Below are positions 8,501 through 14,833 of a stretch of DNA of 18,582 nt, piece after piece. The notes beneath the pieces were generated by a model that did not search any database, was not told the DNA's origin, and was given only the letters and a program-made list of their open reading frames with translations. Both the position numbers and the translations under genes were made by a program. The stretch is taken from positions 1 to 18,582 of the forward strand of contig CAAEOU010000380.1 in the NCBI GenBank assembly GCA_900757695.1. Reading direction: 5' to 3'. Every line of letters starts with the position of its first letter. The stretch's first letter is position 1. Origin of the DNA: an uncultured Oscillospiraceae bacterium. GTDB taxonomy: Bacteria; Bacillota_A; Clostridia; Oscillospirales; Oscillospiraceae.

Positions 8501-8582
8501 CACTACCGACCGCCGCGAGCTGCGTGAAATCGTAGAGCGAAAACGCCGTGAACAATCCACATCTGCCGAACAGCAGATATAA
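5526..8582 (+). CDS. virB4: VirB4-family conjugation ATPase with fused PrgI-like N-terminus
   Basis: The 1018-residue protein starts at ATG 5526 behind a weak CGAGGT. Domain order: a PrgI-like part (about 1-100) with YIIPPNF and two membrane helices (31-50, 56-76); a very basic Lys/Arg-rich linker (about 113-190); a VirB4 N-terminal domain (about 200-600); and the RecA-like ATPase. Walker A is GTSGAGKT (642-649), Walker B is AIFIDECWQLL (Asp870, Glu871), and the later SQDLADFFD and INNSKTKIILNL motifs are typical of VirB4. VirB4 powers channel assembly and DNA transport at the membrane. PrgI-like and VirB4 units are often separate genes in Gram-positive elements; here they form one chain. Two long reverse-strand open frames lie inside but are shadows. 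Confidence 0.95.
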   Translation: MNHKIDRDTYIIPPNFIESGTFFGGMFKARNVIEASILAFAIGVPVFSLLPLGLTARIIALCLTALPAALLALIGVSGESLSSFLLIFIKYLRNRRIVGGNSAEDAVPAAEHGGKHIKKKAHKPDKAPRRSRRSGREDFPAEFDEVRGYEIRQKLRPVKKQKPAKEKKAAKQKKKVSKERKVKRPIRTQEPKPACLNPVADYLPISKIENGIIYTKDHRYVKVVEVVPINFMLRSAQEQRNIIYSFVSYLKISPIKLQIKVLTRRAEINRHLDTVRKEMEQETNEQCLLMQEDYLQFVQQIGSREAITRRFFLIFEYEPWSNTKRSDEEGEAINALQSAVHTATNYLRQCGNEVIVPENWDEFTVDVLYNLLCRNESAVKPLSVRAQEVVAEYLAKGRDSEIDHIPATEFCAPKSIDFTHGHHICIDGLYYAYLLVPSDGYKTQVPAGWLSLIVNAGDGIDMDMFLSRQPKETIIQKVGQQLRINRSKIKDASDTNTDFDDIDGAIRSGYFLKEGLANNEDFYYLNLLITITASNEEDLEWKVSEMKKLLLSQDMNACTCHFREEQAFLSALPLVAMEKKLYERGKRNLLTGGAASCYPFTSYEMCDDNGILLGVNKYNSSLIIVDIFNSAVYKNANMSILGTSGAGKTFTMQLMALRMRRKNIPIFIVAPLKGHEFHRACSNVGGSFIQISPASPHCINVMEIRRVDRSVNELLDGPGIQLSELAAKIQQLHIFFSLLIPDMSHEERQLLDEALVRTYNTKGITHDNASLEDPAKPGQYREMPVLGDLYEILKTSKETMRMAHILNRLVNGSASTFNKQTNVRLDNKYTVLDISSLTGDLLTVGMFVALDFVWDRAKADRTEEKAIFIDECWQLLSGAGAAGVRLAGDFLLEIAKTIRGYGGASIFASQDLADFFDLDGGRFGKGIINNSKTKIILNLEDDEAQRVQEALHLSDAETMEITHFERGHGLISTNNNNIMVEFKASPLEKDLITTDRRELREIVERKRREQSTSAEQQI

Positions 8583-8607
8583 CAATTTGAAAGGCGAGGT
8601 GATTCCC

Positions 8608-8667
8608 ATGTGCAACTTTCCTGCCAGACGCCGCTATGCGTCTGCTTTGCGTCTGTATTACGCCTAA
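8608..8667 (+). CDS. Possible 19-residue leader peptide
   Basis: A short frame begins at ATG 8608 behind AAAGGCGAGGTG and reads MCNFPARRRYASALRLYYA before TAA. Its initiation region (GAGGTGATTCCCATG, 8596-8610) matches that of the next gene (GAGGTGATACCCATG, 8764-8778) at 14 of 15 bases. Its stop overlaps a hairpin (8667-8718). The Arg and Tyr runs and the hairpin fit a translated leader that senses translation, but it may equally be a decayed duplicate of a gene start. Confidence 0.3.
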   Translation: MCNFPARRRYASALRLYYA

Positions 8668-8718
8668 AAGCCAGTTTTGCCAGCCAGATCATCTTTTGGG
8701 CTTACACTGACTGGCTTT
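8667..8718 (+). promoter_or_regulatory. Inverted repeat, attenuator-like hairpin
   Basis: AAAGCCAGT (8667-8675) and ACTGGCTTT (8710-8718) form a perfect 9-bp stem with a 34-base loop. A pyrimidine-rich but not pure T tract follows (CCTTCCTATTTA). The surrounding gap (8583-8775) also holds TGCGTCT three times (8637, 8648, 8732) and TTACGCC twice (8658, 8753). No promoter is obvious. Probably an RNA control or processing element inside the operon. Confidence 0.35.
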
Positions 8719-8775
8719 CCTTCCTATTTAATGCGTCTTGAATACGCCTATATTACGCCATTGGAGGTGATACCC

Positions 8776-9303
8776 ATGAGGACCAGGGCTGAAATCTATG
8801 GAAATGAAGCTGCGGCTCTGCTGCGGATCGTCACGATGTATCCCGGTCTCAATATGCAGCAGCTTCTTTGCTTTCACCCTGGCAAAGAAGAAATCATCAA
8901 GACCCTGCTCTCCCATCTGCAAAAGCAGGGCCGTATTTTTCAAACTGATACAGGCGGTTACTTTCCGTCTGGTTGGGCAGCAAAATCAGACAACTCCCTG
9001 ATACGGGCTGCCTGGGTACTCTTGGATTTTATCGGGCAGGTGGAATACCATGCTCCCGGTGATTTTCCGGTCAAGCTTATCTTCTTTGCAAACGGTGAAC
9101 TATACGAAATCGTCTACGCAGCTTCCGGCCAGGAGGCCCTGATCAACCATGCGCTTCGGGATGACCGCAGCGGTGGACGCCGCATCATTTTGGTCGATAA
9201 TCCGGAAGACATTCGCCGCATTGACTGCCCTGGCATTTCCGGTTTCTGCACCGTGGATGCAGCGGGCCAGGTGCATTACTTTAAGAAAACAGGAGGAACT
9301 TGA
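8776..9303 (+). CDS. Accessory protein of conjugative elements, winged-helix-like N-terminus (DUF5697-like)
   Basis: I start at ATG 8776 because TTGGAGGTGA (8761-8770) sits ideally upstream; the open frame reaches back to 8677 but without any ribosome binding site. The product has 175 residues. The N-terminal 70 look like a winged helix: AAALLRIVTMYPGLNMQQLL, then IIKTLLSHLQKQGRIF and a wing with GGYF. The C-terminal part (about 75-170) is an alpha/beta domain with FPVKLIFFANGELYEIVY and GGRRIILVDNPEDI. The layout recalls the DUF5697 family from Clostridial elements (from memory, unverified). No catalytic motif is visible. It lies in the transfer operon, 4 bases from no gap at all: the next TTG start follows its TGA directly. 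Confidence 0.6.
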   Translation: MRTRAEIYGNEAAALLRIVTMYPGLNMQQLLCFHPGKEEIIKTLLSHLQKQGRIFQTDTGGYFPSGWAAKSDNSLIRAAWVLLDFIGQVEYHAPGDFPVKLIFFANGELYEIVYAASGQEALINHALRDDRSGGRRIILVDNPEDIRRIDCPGISGFCTVDAAGQVHYFKKTGGT

Positions 9304-9966
9304 TTGGAACGAAAAATCATCTCACACCGGATTGGAAGCATTCTTGATGATATATCCCGTTTGAGCAATGCTCTTTACGCGATGGATACCACGGATATTC
9401 AGCGCTATCCGGACAACTATGAAGTCTTATCCACTGATGCCGCCCTGCGGGCAGAGAAAATTGCCTGCAGGCTGCGGCATTTGATATATTCCAGCACCAC
9501 CATCCGCAAAGGCGATTACCTGACATCCGCCGGTATTGTACACGGAATTGAGGTTATCTATGAGGACGGTGTACTGGAGGTCACCCTGCCTGGTCTGCTC
9601 CCAAAACGCAAGCAGAGGCAAAACACTGAGTTTCTGCTCGACCCGTTCTACTTCTCATTGGAGCAATACGCCAAAGAGCATCCCATGCCCCGCTTCAGCG
9701 ATTGTGTGGTGTGCTTTACGCAGGTTTATGACCAGTGCCTTCCCACCCGGCGTATCCGTGACTACGACAATCTGGAAGAAAAGCAGCTTCTGGATGTCCT
9801 CTCCACCTTCGTCATGGCTGACGATACCGGCCTGCTCTGCGATGCCTACAACACCGCTGCGCTGGGCGAAAAGGACTGTACCAGAATCAGTGTCATGGAA
9901 AAAAAGCGGTTTCCCGCCTGGCTTGCTGAGCATGAAAACACCCTAAAATCCATCTCGGATTTTTGA
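9304..9966 (+). CDS. RusA-like fold protein of the conjugative operon (possible Holliday-junction-type nuclease)
   Basis: The start is TTG 9304, immediately after the previous stop, with AGGAGG (9291-9296) seven bases upstream. The product has 220 residues: a helical N-terminus (about 1-65), a beta-rich middle (RKGDYLTSAGIVHGIEVIYEDG, split: 66-80 and 81-90), and a C-terminal half in which RIRDYDNLEEKQLLDVL is followed by FVMADDTGLLC. The acidic residues Asp153, Asp155 and Asp174 have the same spacing (2, then 19) as the catalytic Asp70, Asp72 and Asp91 of E. coli RusA, and DN follows as in RusA. The basic residue four after the second Asp in RusA (Lys76) is Glu159 here, with Lys160 beside it. 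Role inferred: branch-specific nuclease or a dead relative binding DNA structures during transfer. Could also be an uncharacterised DUF. Confidence 0.55.
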   Translation: MERKIISHRIGSILDDISRLSNALYAMDTTDIQRYPDNYEVLSTDAALRAEKIACRLRHLIYSSTTIRKGDYLTSAGIVHGIEVIYEDGVLEVTLPGLLPKRKQRQNTEFLLDPFYFSLEQYAKEHPMPRFSDCVVCFTQVYDQCLPTRRIRDYDNLEEKQLLDVLSTFVMADDTGLLCDAYNTAALGEKDCTRISVMEKKRFPAWLAEHENTLKSISDF

Positions 9967-10012
9967 GCATTTTCAGCCATTGCTTGTCCGACCTGCCGCA
10001 ACATCGTATTTC

Positions 10013-10035
10013 GCTCCGGATTTCGGGGCTTTTTT
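10013..10035 (+). terminator. Intrinsic terminator within the transfer operon
   Basis: GCTCCG (10013-10018) pairs with CGGGGC (10024-10029) including one G-U pair, with a 5-base loop, followed directly by six T (10030-10035). It lies 47 bases after the stop of the RusA-like gene and before the next gene on the same strand. No clear promoter is seen between it and the next gene, which implies read-through or antitermination. Confidence 0.7.
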
Positions 10036-10054
10036 CTGTCGTTACACCACGGAT

Positions 10055-10086
10055 TTTTACCGAAGTTCCTTGCAGTCTCGGTAAAA
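10055..10086 (+). promoter_or_regulatory. Second hairpin in the 9967-10112 gap
   Basis: TTTTACCGA (10055-10063) and TCGGTAAAA (10078-10086) are a perfect 9-bp inverted repeat with a 14-base loop. It sits between the terminator at 10013-10035 and the ribosome binding site at 10101. No T tract follows, so it is not a terminator by itself; it could be an operator, an RNA processing site or part of an antitermination structure. Confidence 0.4.
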
Positions 10087-10100
10087 GCCACACACCACAA

Positions 10101-10115
10101 GGAGGTGATCACTTG
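10101..10115 (+). promoter_or_regulatory. Strong ribosome binding site with TTG start in the wrong frame
   Basis: AAGGAGGTGATC (10099-10110) is followed five bases later by TTG 10113. This start reads MGNSHSQTRWRTGFSL and then stops at 10163. The long coding frame downstream is offset by one (-1), and its own first ATG (10139) is 29 bases or more from this site with none of its own. This decides nothing about the start but points to a frameshift or a coupled leader. Confidence 0.6.
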
Positions 10116-10138
10116 GGAAATTCCCACAGCCAGACACG

Positions 10139-11224
10139 ATGGCGTACAGGCTTCTCTCTCTGACTGCCATCTCCGGCGAGTTCCCCACAGACCAGCTTAA
10201 CAGACTTCCCGGCAGTCCATATTATCTGGAGTCTGTTGTCACTGCACTGAAAAAAGACGGGCTGCTGCGTACCTATTACCGGGATAAACTGCGCGGCTAC
10301 CGTCTGGGGCCGCGAGCCAAAGCCACTCTGCTGGAAAGCCGGCCGGACAGGTTTGCCAGCTACCTGACAGGAGATACCGACACCAACCGTTTGAAATGCG
10401 AAATTGACCGAAGACTCCGGCTACACCGCCTGGCAGAAACCTATGTGACCATGGATAATGCGGGTGTATGTGTGTATCAGGATGAAAAACCGGCAATTTT
10501 TGCGCCGGAGGGTTACGCTGGCGGCAGGATTGTCTATCCTGCTTTTTTCAGTTCCAGAGAAGTGAAAGAAATGGGGATCGACACCACGAAGATCCGCAGT
10601 TCCCGCTCCACTGGAATACTCCTTGCGCCCTCCGGCATCTTCGTGACCTACAACAGCAGCAGCGCCCTGATGAAGTGGCGCTACAAATCGGAAATGCGGG
10701 TCAAGGCATTGATTTGGAGCGTAATCTGCCAACAGCGCCTGTCCCCACAGTTTCGCCATGAGGATGTTCATGGACTGATTCTGGGCAACAGCATGGATCT
10801 GGCTTACCAGATTTTGACCAGCACCGGAGGACGCAAACATGATTTCTTCATGCTGGATGGCAGCTATGAGTATTTTCTTTATCTTACCAACGACCATCAG
10901 GGGGAGGTGATACTTGCACTGTTGTGCGACCCTGGGAAAACTGCGGAGCTGGATCGCATTCTGCTCCAAGGTCTTACTGCGAGGCAGCCCGGACTGGCTA
11001 TTGAGCATGACGGCATTTCACCGGATGGCTCACCAGTCCTATTTGGCTATTTCTGCGATCTGCCCCGTATCGCACGCTTTAACACCTCTCTCGAACTATC
11101 CGAGCGCCCGGGCACACTGATCTGCTTTGACTTCCAGGCAGAGGTACTTCGCAGCTACTGCGGTTCTCGGGTGCGCTTCCAGACCATTGACTTCACAAAA
11201 TTCGAGGGGAGGTTGTTCCCATAA
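10139..11224 (+). CDS. Winged-helix protein of conjugative elements (replication-relaxation-like), 5' end unclear
   Basis: From ATG 10139 the product has 361 residues. The N-terminus is a winged helix: AYRLLSLTAISGEFPTDQL, then VVTALKKDGLLRTYYRDKLRGYRL, the layout of replication-relaxation (Replic_Relax) type proteins of Firmicute elements. The rest is an alpha/beta region ending DFTKFEGRLFP; no catalytic motif stands out. The ATG has no ribosome binding site, while a strong one upstream serves a TTG at 10113 in another frame that would add about ten natural-looking residues, so the real start was probably lost or moved by a small indel, or the sequence has an error. It ends at TAA 11222-11224, overlapping the proposed ATA start of the coupling protein. 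Likely a DNA-processing accessory of transfer. Confidence 0.6.
   Translation: MAYRLLSLTAISGEFPTDQLNRLPGSPYYLESVVTALKKDGLLRTYYRDKLRGYRLGPRAKATLLESRPDRFASYLTGDTDTNRLKCEIDRRLRLHRLAETYVTMDNAGVCVYQDEKPAIFAPEGYAGGRIVYPAFFSSREVKEMGIDTTKIRSSRSTGILLAPSGIFVTYNSSSALMKWRYKSEMRVKALIWSVICQQRLSPQFRHEDVHGLILGNSMDLAYQILTSTGGRKHDFFMLDGSYEYFLYLTNDHQGEVILALLCDPGKTAELDRILLQGLTARQPGLAIEHDGISPDGSPVLFGYFCDLPRIARFNTSLELSERPGTLICFDFQAEVLRSYCGSRVRFQTIDFTKFEGRLFP
11206..11223 (+). promoter_or_regulatory. Ribosome binding site and ATA start of the coupling protein
   Basis: GGGGAGG (11206-11212) lies eight bases before ATA 11221-11223, which overlaps the previous stop as ATAA. The first canonical start, GTG 11242, is 29 bases away and has no site of its own. 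The arrangement looks like an ATGA overlap in which one G became A, changing both the start (ATG to ATA) and the stop (TGA to TAA). Confidence 0.5.
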
Positions 11225-13176
11225 ACAAGAAAAAACTGATCGTGAGCCTGATTGCAGCGCCCTTTGCCATTCTTGCAATCCTATACGCAGGCGGCTTTCT
11301 GGCACAGCTTTTGGGTAACTATGCAACCTGGAAACAGGGCGGCGGTATTCCCGGCGATGGTACTTCACCGCTGGCCGCTTCGCCCGACTTCCTTCTCTGC
11401 CTTTCCTCTGTGCTCCGACCGCCTTATGGCGTGTATGGCATTTTGATCTGCATTGGCTTGTTAGCAGTGCTGCTCATCATGGTCATGCGCATGGGATATG
11501 GTGATGCCGGCGAGTATGACGAAGACCGTAATTTCTCCTACTCCGCCAAAGGCACTTATGGCACCTCCGGCTGGATGTCCCGCAAAGAGATGTCCGGCGT
11601 ACTGGATCTGGTGCCCGATCTGCGCAAACACAAGGGTGTTGTACTGGGTATGCTGGATGGCAAAGCAGTCTGCATACCGGAAGATACCAGAATCAACAGT
11701 AATCTGGCAGTCTACGGCGCCAGTGGTTCCATGAAAACCCGTTCGTTTTGTATGAACCGTATCCTTCAGGCCACTGTCCGAGGCGAAAATGGCGCCGGAG
11801 AATCGTTGATCATCTGCGATCCCAAATCGGAATTGTACGAGAAGTCAAGCGAATTTCTCCGCAGCCGGGGCTATTGTGTCAAGGTATTCAACCTCGTTTC
11901 GCCTGAAAACTCAGATTCCTGGTGTTGCCTTGCCGAAGTTGAGGGACAGGAACTAATGGCCCAGCTTTTTGTAGATGTCATCATCAAGAACACCACGAAC
12001 AACGGCAAGAGCGACCATTTCTGGGATGCCTGCGAGATGAATCTGCTCAAGGCCTTGGTACTGTATGTGGATCAAGGCTATGCGGAAGAAAACCGCAACA
12101 TTGGCGAAGTCTACCGGTTGCTGACTCTCAATGGGGAATCCCAACTTGACACATTGTTCGAGGCGCTTCCTTCCACGCACCCTGCCAAAGCACCCTACAG
12201 CCTGTTCAAGCAGGCCAGCGACACAGTGCGAAGCGGCGTGATTATCGGTCTGGGCAGCCGCCTGCAGGTATTCCAGTCTGAGCTGATCAAAAAAATTACC
12301 GCTAAGAATGAGATCGATCTGGAACTTCCGGGTCAGCAGCCCTGTGCCTACTTCCTCGTTACCAGCGACCAGGACAGCACCTTTGATTTTCTGGCCTCGC
12401 TGTTTCTATCTTTCTGCTTCATCAAACTGGTGCGATATGCAGACCACAACTGCGAGGGCGGCAAACTGCCTGTGCCTGTCCATATCCTTGGGGAAGAACT
12501 GACAGCGTGCGGCACGATCCCAGACCTCTCCCGCCGGCTCAGCGTAATACGCTCCCGGAATATCTCCATGTCCTGTGTGTTCCAAAATCTCGCAGGATTG
12601 CAGAACAGATACCCGCAGAATTTGTGGCAGGAAATCATTGGAAACTGTGACGCGCAGTTGTTTTTAGGCTGTACAGACCAGCTTACTGCCGAATTTATTT
12701 CTGCCAGGACAGGGCTTGCCTCTGTAGCAGTATCCAGTAAATCCAAACAGCTGGGCACCTGGCGTATCTCCAACTATACACCGGAGTTTCGTGAGACCTC
12801 CGGTGTTGGAAAACGCCCTGTACTTACTCCTGATGAAGTCCTGCGGCTCCCGCTGGATCAGGCGCTCATCATCATCCGTGGCAAGAAGGTTCTGCAGGTA
12901 GACAAAATGGATTACTCCAAACACCCGGAAGCCAAGTACCTGCGTTCCTGCAAAGCATCTGCCCATGTGCCGGAATGGCGCCGCTTGGAAGAAGAAGCCG
13001 CCAAAACACCGCAGCCTGCGCCGAAACCGGCTCCTGCAGCAAAGAAACCGGCAAAGCGCAAAGCCACCAAACCGGCATCCCCCACAGATAAATCACCCAA
13101 AGAGGCTCCGGCTCCCAAATCTGCCGGTACGCCGGAAGGCATTATCACCACAGACAAGGATTCCATCCTGTCTTGA
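11221..13176 (+). CDS. virD4: Type IV coupling protein, VirD4/TraG family ATPase
   Basis: The T4CP brings the relaxase-DNA complex to the channel at the membrane. Counting from ATA 11221 it has 651 residues (644 from GTG 11242): two N-terminal membrane helices (about 5-28 and 68-92), Walker A GASGSMKT (166-173), the T4CP landmark LIICDPKSELYEKSS, and a Walker B at HILGEEL (Glu425, Glu426) leading into TACGTIPDLSRRLSVIRSRN, followed by QNLAGLQNRYP. The tail (about 590-651) is rich in Pro, Ala and Lys and probably disordered. Odd points: Met replaces the usual Gly before the Walker A Lys, and Walker B has Glu-Glu instead of Asp-Glu; I believe both recur in close relatives but cannot check. I prefer the ATA start because of the ribosome binding site spacing and because MNKKKLI-like N-termini precede the membrane helix in relatives. 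Confidence 0.92.
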   Translation: MNKKKLIVSLIAAPFAILAILYAGGFLAQLLGNYATWKQGGGIPGDGTSPLAASPDFLLCLSSVLRPPYGVYGILICIGLLAVLLIMVMRMGYGDAGEYDEDRNFSYSAKGTYGTSGWMSRKEMSGVLDLVPDLRKHKGVVLGMLDGKAVCIPEDTRINSNLAVYGASGSMKTRSFCMNRILQATVRGENGAGESLIICDPKSELYEKSSEFLRSRGYCVKVFNLVSPENSDSWCCLAEVEGQELMAQLFVDVIIKNTTNNGKSDHFWDACEMNLLKALVLYVDQGYAEENRNIGEVYRLLTLNGESQLDTLFEALPSTHPAKAPYSLFKQASDTVRSGVIIGLGSRLQVFQSELIKKITAKNEIDLELPGQQPCAYFLVTSDQDSTFDFLASLFLSFCFIKLVRYADHNCEGGKLPVPVHILGEELTACGTIPDLSRRLSVIRSRNISMSCVFQNLAGLQNRYPQNLWQEIIGNCDAQLFLGCTDQLTAEFISARTGLASVAVSSKSKQLGTWRISNYTPEFRETSGVGKRPVLTPDEVLRLPLDQALIIIRGKKVLQVDKMDYSKHPEAKYLRSCKASAHVPEWRRLEEEAAKTPQPAPKPAPAAKKPAKRKATKPASPTDKSPKEAPAPKSAGTPEGIITTDKDSILS

Positions 13177-13210
13177 ACAAAACTATCAAATTCATAGGAG
13201 GTTTTAATCT

Positions 13211-14701
13211 ATGGCAACCAAGAAAAAAGAACTTCTGGAACAGGACGCTCCTGTTACCGAAACCGTTATGTCGGAAGGCGAAACTCTGCTGGCCGATACC
13301 GCTCAACCTGAATCCCTTCCTGCTGACGCTGGCGATGGTCTGGATTTGAACGAACTGCTGGGGCAGATGGATCAGCCCCTGGAGGACACCTCTGCCGAAG
13401 ATATGGCTGAAGATCCCCTTCCTGAACTTACCGAGGAGGAAATGTTCGGGGATACGCCTGCTGAAACAGACGATCAAAGCGCTGCTCCCACTGATATGCC
13501 GGAAGACTCTGATGTGCAGCCGCCTGATGTTTACGAAGATAACGCCGACGCTGTGCAGGAACCCCCTGCATCTCCCAAGCGTACCAGCCGAAAGAAGAAA
13601 AAAGCAGTTGCTCCTGAAGAAACTGTCACAGAGGAAATCCATGCCGAGACCGCCGAGCCGGTGGATACAGCCGACACTATTCTTGATACGGAGGAACCTG
13701 CTGTGGAGCCTGATGTTCCTGCCGTGGAGGAAGCTGCCGCTCCTGCACCCACTCCTTCTCCTCCCCGGCGTCAGCCCCGCCCCCAGCGCAGCGAGGCCCC
13801 CGTCCTTACCATCCGCAGCCGGGATGATGTCGAGACTGCCGAAGACCGTGATGATGTAATCTGGCATGAAATCCATAATGCCTACCGCACCCGCAAGATC
13901 ATCACCGGTAAGCTGGGCGGCATTGAACAGCTGGACAACCGCAAGACGGTGGCAGTTGTGGATTACAAGGGGTTCCGTGTCATTATCCCTATCAAGGAAA
14001 TGATGATCAATCTGGGCCGCAGCCCTTCCGGTCAGGAATACGCCGACCTTATGCTGCGCCAAAATAAGATCCTTGGCAACATGCTCGGCGCTGACATTGA
14101 CTTCATCGTGCGTGGTATCGACTCCAAAACCCGCAGCGTAGTTGCCAGCCGCAAGGAGGCCATGCTGCGCAAACGCCAGATTTTCTATCTGGATACGGAT
14201 GCTGCCGGTATGTACCGTGTCTATGAGGGCCGCATCGTCCAGGCGCGTGTGATTGCAGTAGCTGAAAAGGTTGTGCGCGTGGAAGTTTTCGGCGTTGAAA
14301 CCTCCATCCTTGCCCGTGACCTTGCCTGGGACTGGATCGGTGACGCCCATGAGCGTTTTTCCGTAGGCGATGAGGTGCTGGTCCGGATTCTCAGTGTGCG
14401 GCGCAACAGTCTGGAAGACTTGGGCATCAAGGCTGACATCAAGAGTATTTCCGAGAACACCGACAGAGACAACCTGCAGAAGTGCCGTATCCAGGGCAAG
14501 TATGCCGGCCGTGTCACAGATGTCCACAAGGGTGTTGTCTATGTGCGCCTCTCCAACGGTGTCAATGCGGTAGCCCACTCCTGCTATGACTACCGGATGC
14601 CCGGCAAAAAGGACGATGTATCTTTTGCCGTCACCCGTCTGGATATGGAGCGGGGTGTGGCCGTAGGTATTATCACCCGGATCATCCGCCAGAACCTTTG
14701 A
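13211..14701 (+). CDS. Acidic protein with three S1-like RNA-binding repeats
   Basis: The ATG follows AGGAGGT (13196-13202) at 8 bases. The 496-residue protein has an acidic, low-complexity N-terminal half (about 1-205, rich in Glu, Asp, Pro, Ala, with a KRTSRKKKK basic patch near 120) and three C-terminal S1-like OB-fold repeats: about 229-300 (KIITGKLGGIEQ, YKGFRVIIPIKEM), 340-395 (GRIVQARVIAVAE, then VGDEVLVRILSV) and 429-492 (GKYAGRVTDVHKGVVYVRL). S1 domains bind single-stranded RNA or DNA. It is the last gene before the strong terminator at 14708, and is unlike ribosomal protein S1 in having this acidic tail at the front. Possible roles: RNA chaperone, translation or antitermination factor for the element, or single-strand DNA binding; none is shown. 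A 477-codon reverse-strand frame over it is a codon-bias shadow. Confidence 0.8.
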   Translation: MATKKKELLEQDAPVTETVMSEGETLLADTAQPESLPADAGDGLDLNELLGQMDQPLEDTSAEDMAEDPLPELTEEEMFGDTPAETDDQSAAPTDMPEDSDVQPPDVYEDNADAVQEPPASPKRTSRKKKKAVAPEETVTEEIHAETAEPVDTADTILDTEEPAVEPDVPAVEEAAAPAPTPSPPRRQPRPQRSEAPVLTIRSRDDVETAEDRDDVIWHEIHNAYRTRKIITGKLGGIEQLDNRKTVAVVDYKGFRVIIPIKEMMINLGRSPSGQEYADLMLRQNKILGNMLGADIDFIVRGIDSKTRSVVASRKEAMLRKRQIFYLDTDAAGMYRVYEGRIVQARVIAVAEKVVRVEVFGVETSILARDLAWDWIGDAHERFSVGDEVLVRILSVRRNSLEDLGIKADIKSISENTDRDNLQKCRIQGKYAGRVTDVHKGVVYVRLSNGVNAVAHSCYDYRMPGKKDDVSFAVTRLDMERGVAVGIITRIIRQNL

Positions 14702-14707
14702 GCAAAA

Positions 14708-14752
14708 GAGCCTGGGGAGCAGTTATTTGGCTACTCCCCAGGCTCGCTTTTT
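14708..14752 (+). terminator. Strong terminator closing the transfer operon
   Basis: GAGCCTGGGGAG (14708-14719) and CTCCCCAGGCTC (14734-14745) form a perfect 12-bp stem with a 14-base loop, followed by GC and five T (14748-14752). AGCAAAA before and TTTTGCT after can extend the stem, so it can also work on the reverse strand. It starts 7 bases after the S1-repeat gene. The gap 14753-14833 beyond it holds only a weak inverted repeat (GACACAT 14793-14799, ATGTGTC 14817-14823). Confidence 0.9.
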
Positions 14753-14833
14753 GCTAACTTCTATTTTTCATATTGTAGACGCCCACGACAGCGACACATT
14801 ATTTACAAAGACTTTGATGTGTCATTGTCATTA

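Noticed and set aside
13145..14578. 477-codon open frame on the reverse strand over the S1-repeat gene
   Set aside because: It lies opposite a gene with clear domain structure and a good ribosome binding site, has no site of its own, and its sequence shows no family features; long antisense frames are common in biased coding DNA.
14793..14823. Inverted repeat GACACAT/ATGTGTC after the operon terminator
   Set aside because: Only 7 bp with a loop of 17 and no T tract in either direction; could be an operator or a border scar but nothing supports either.
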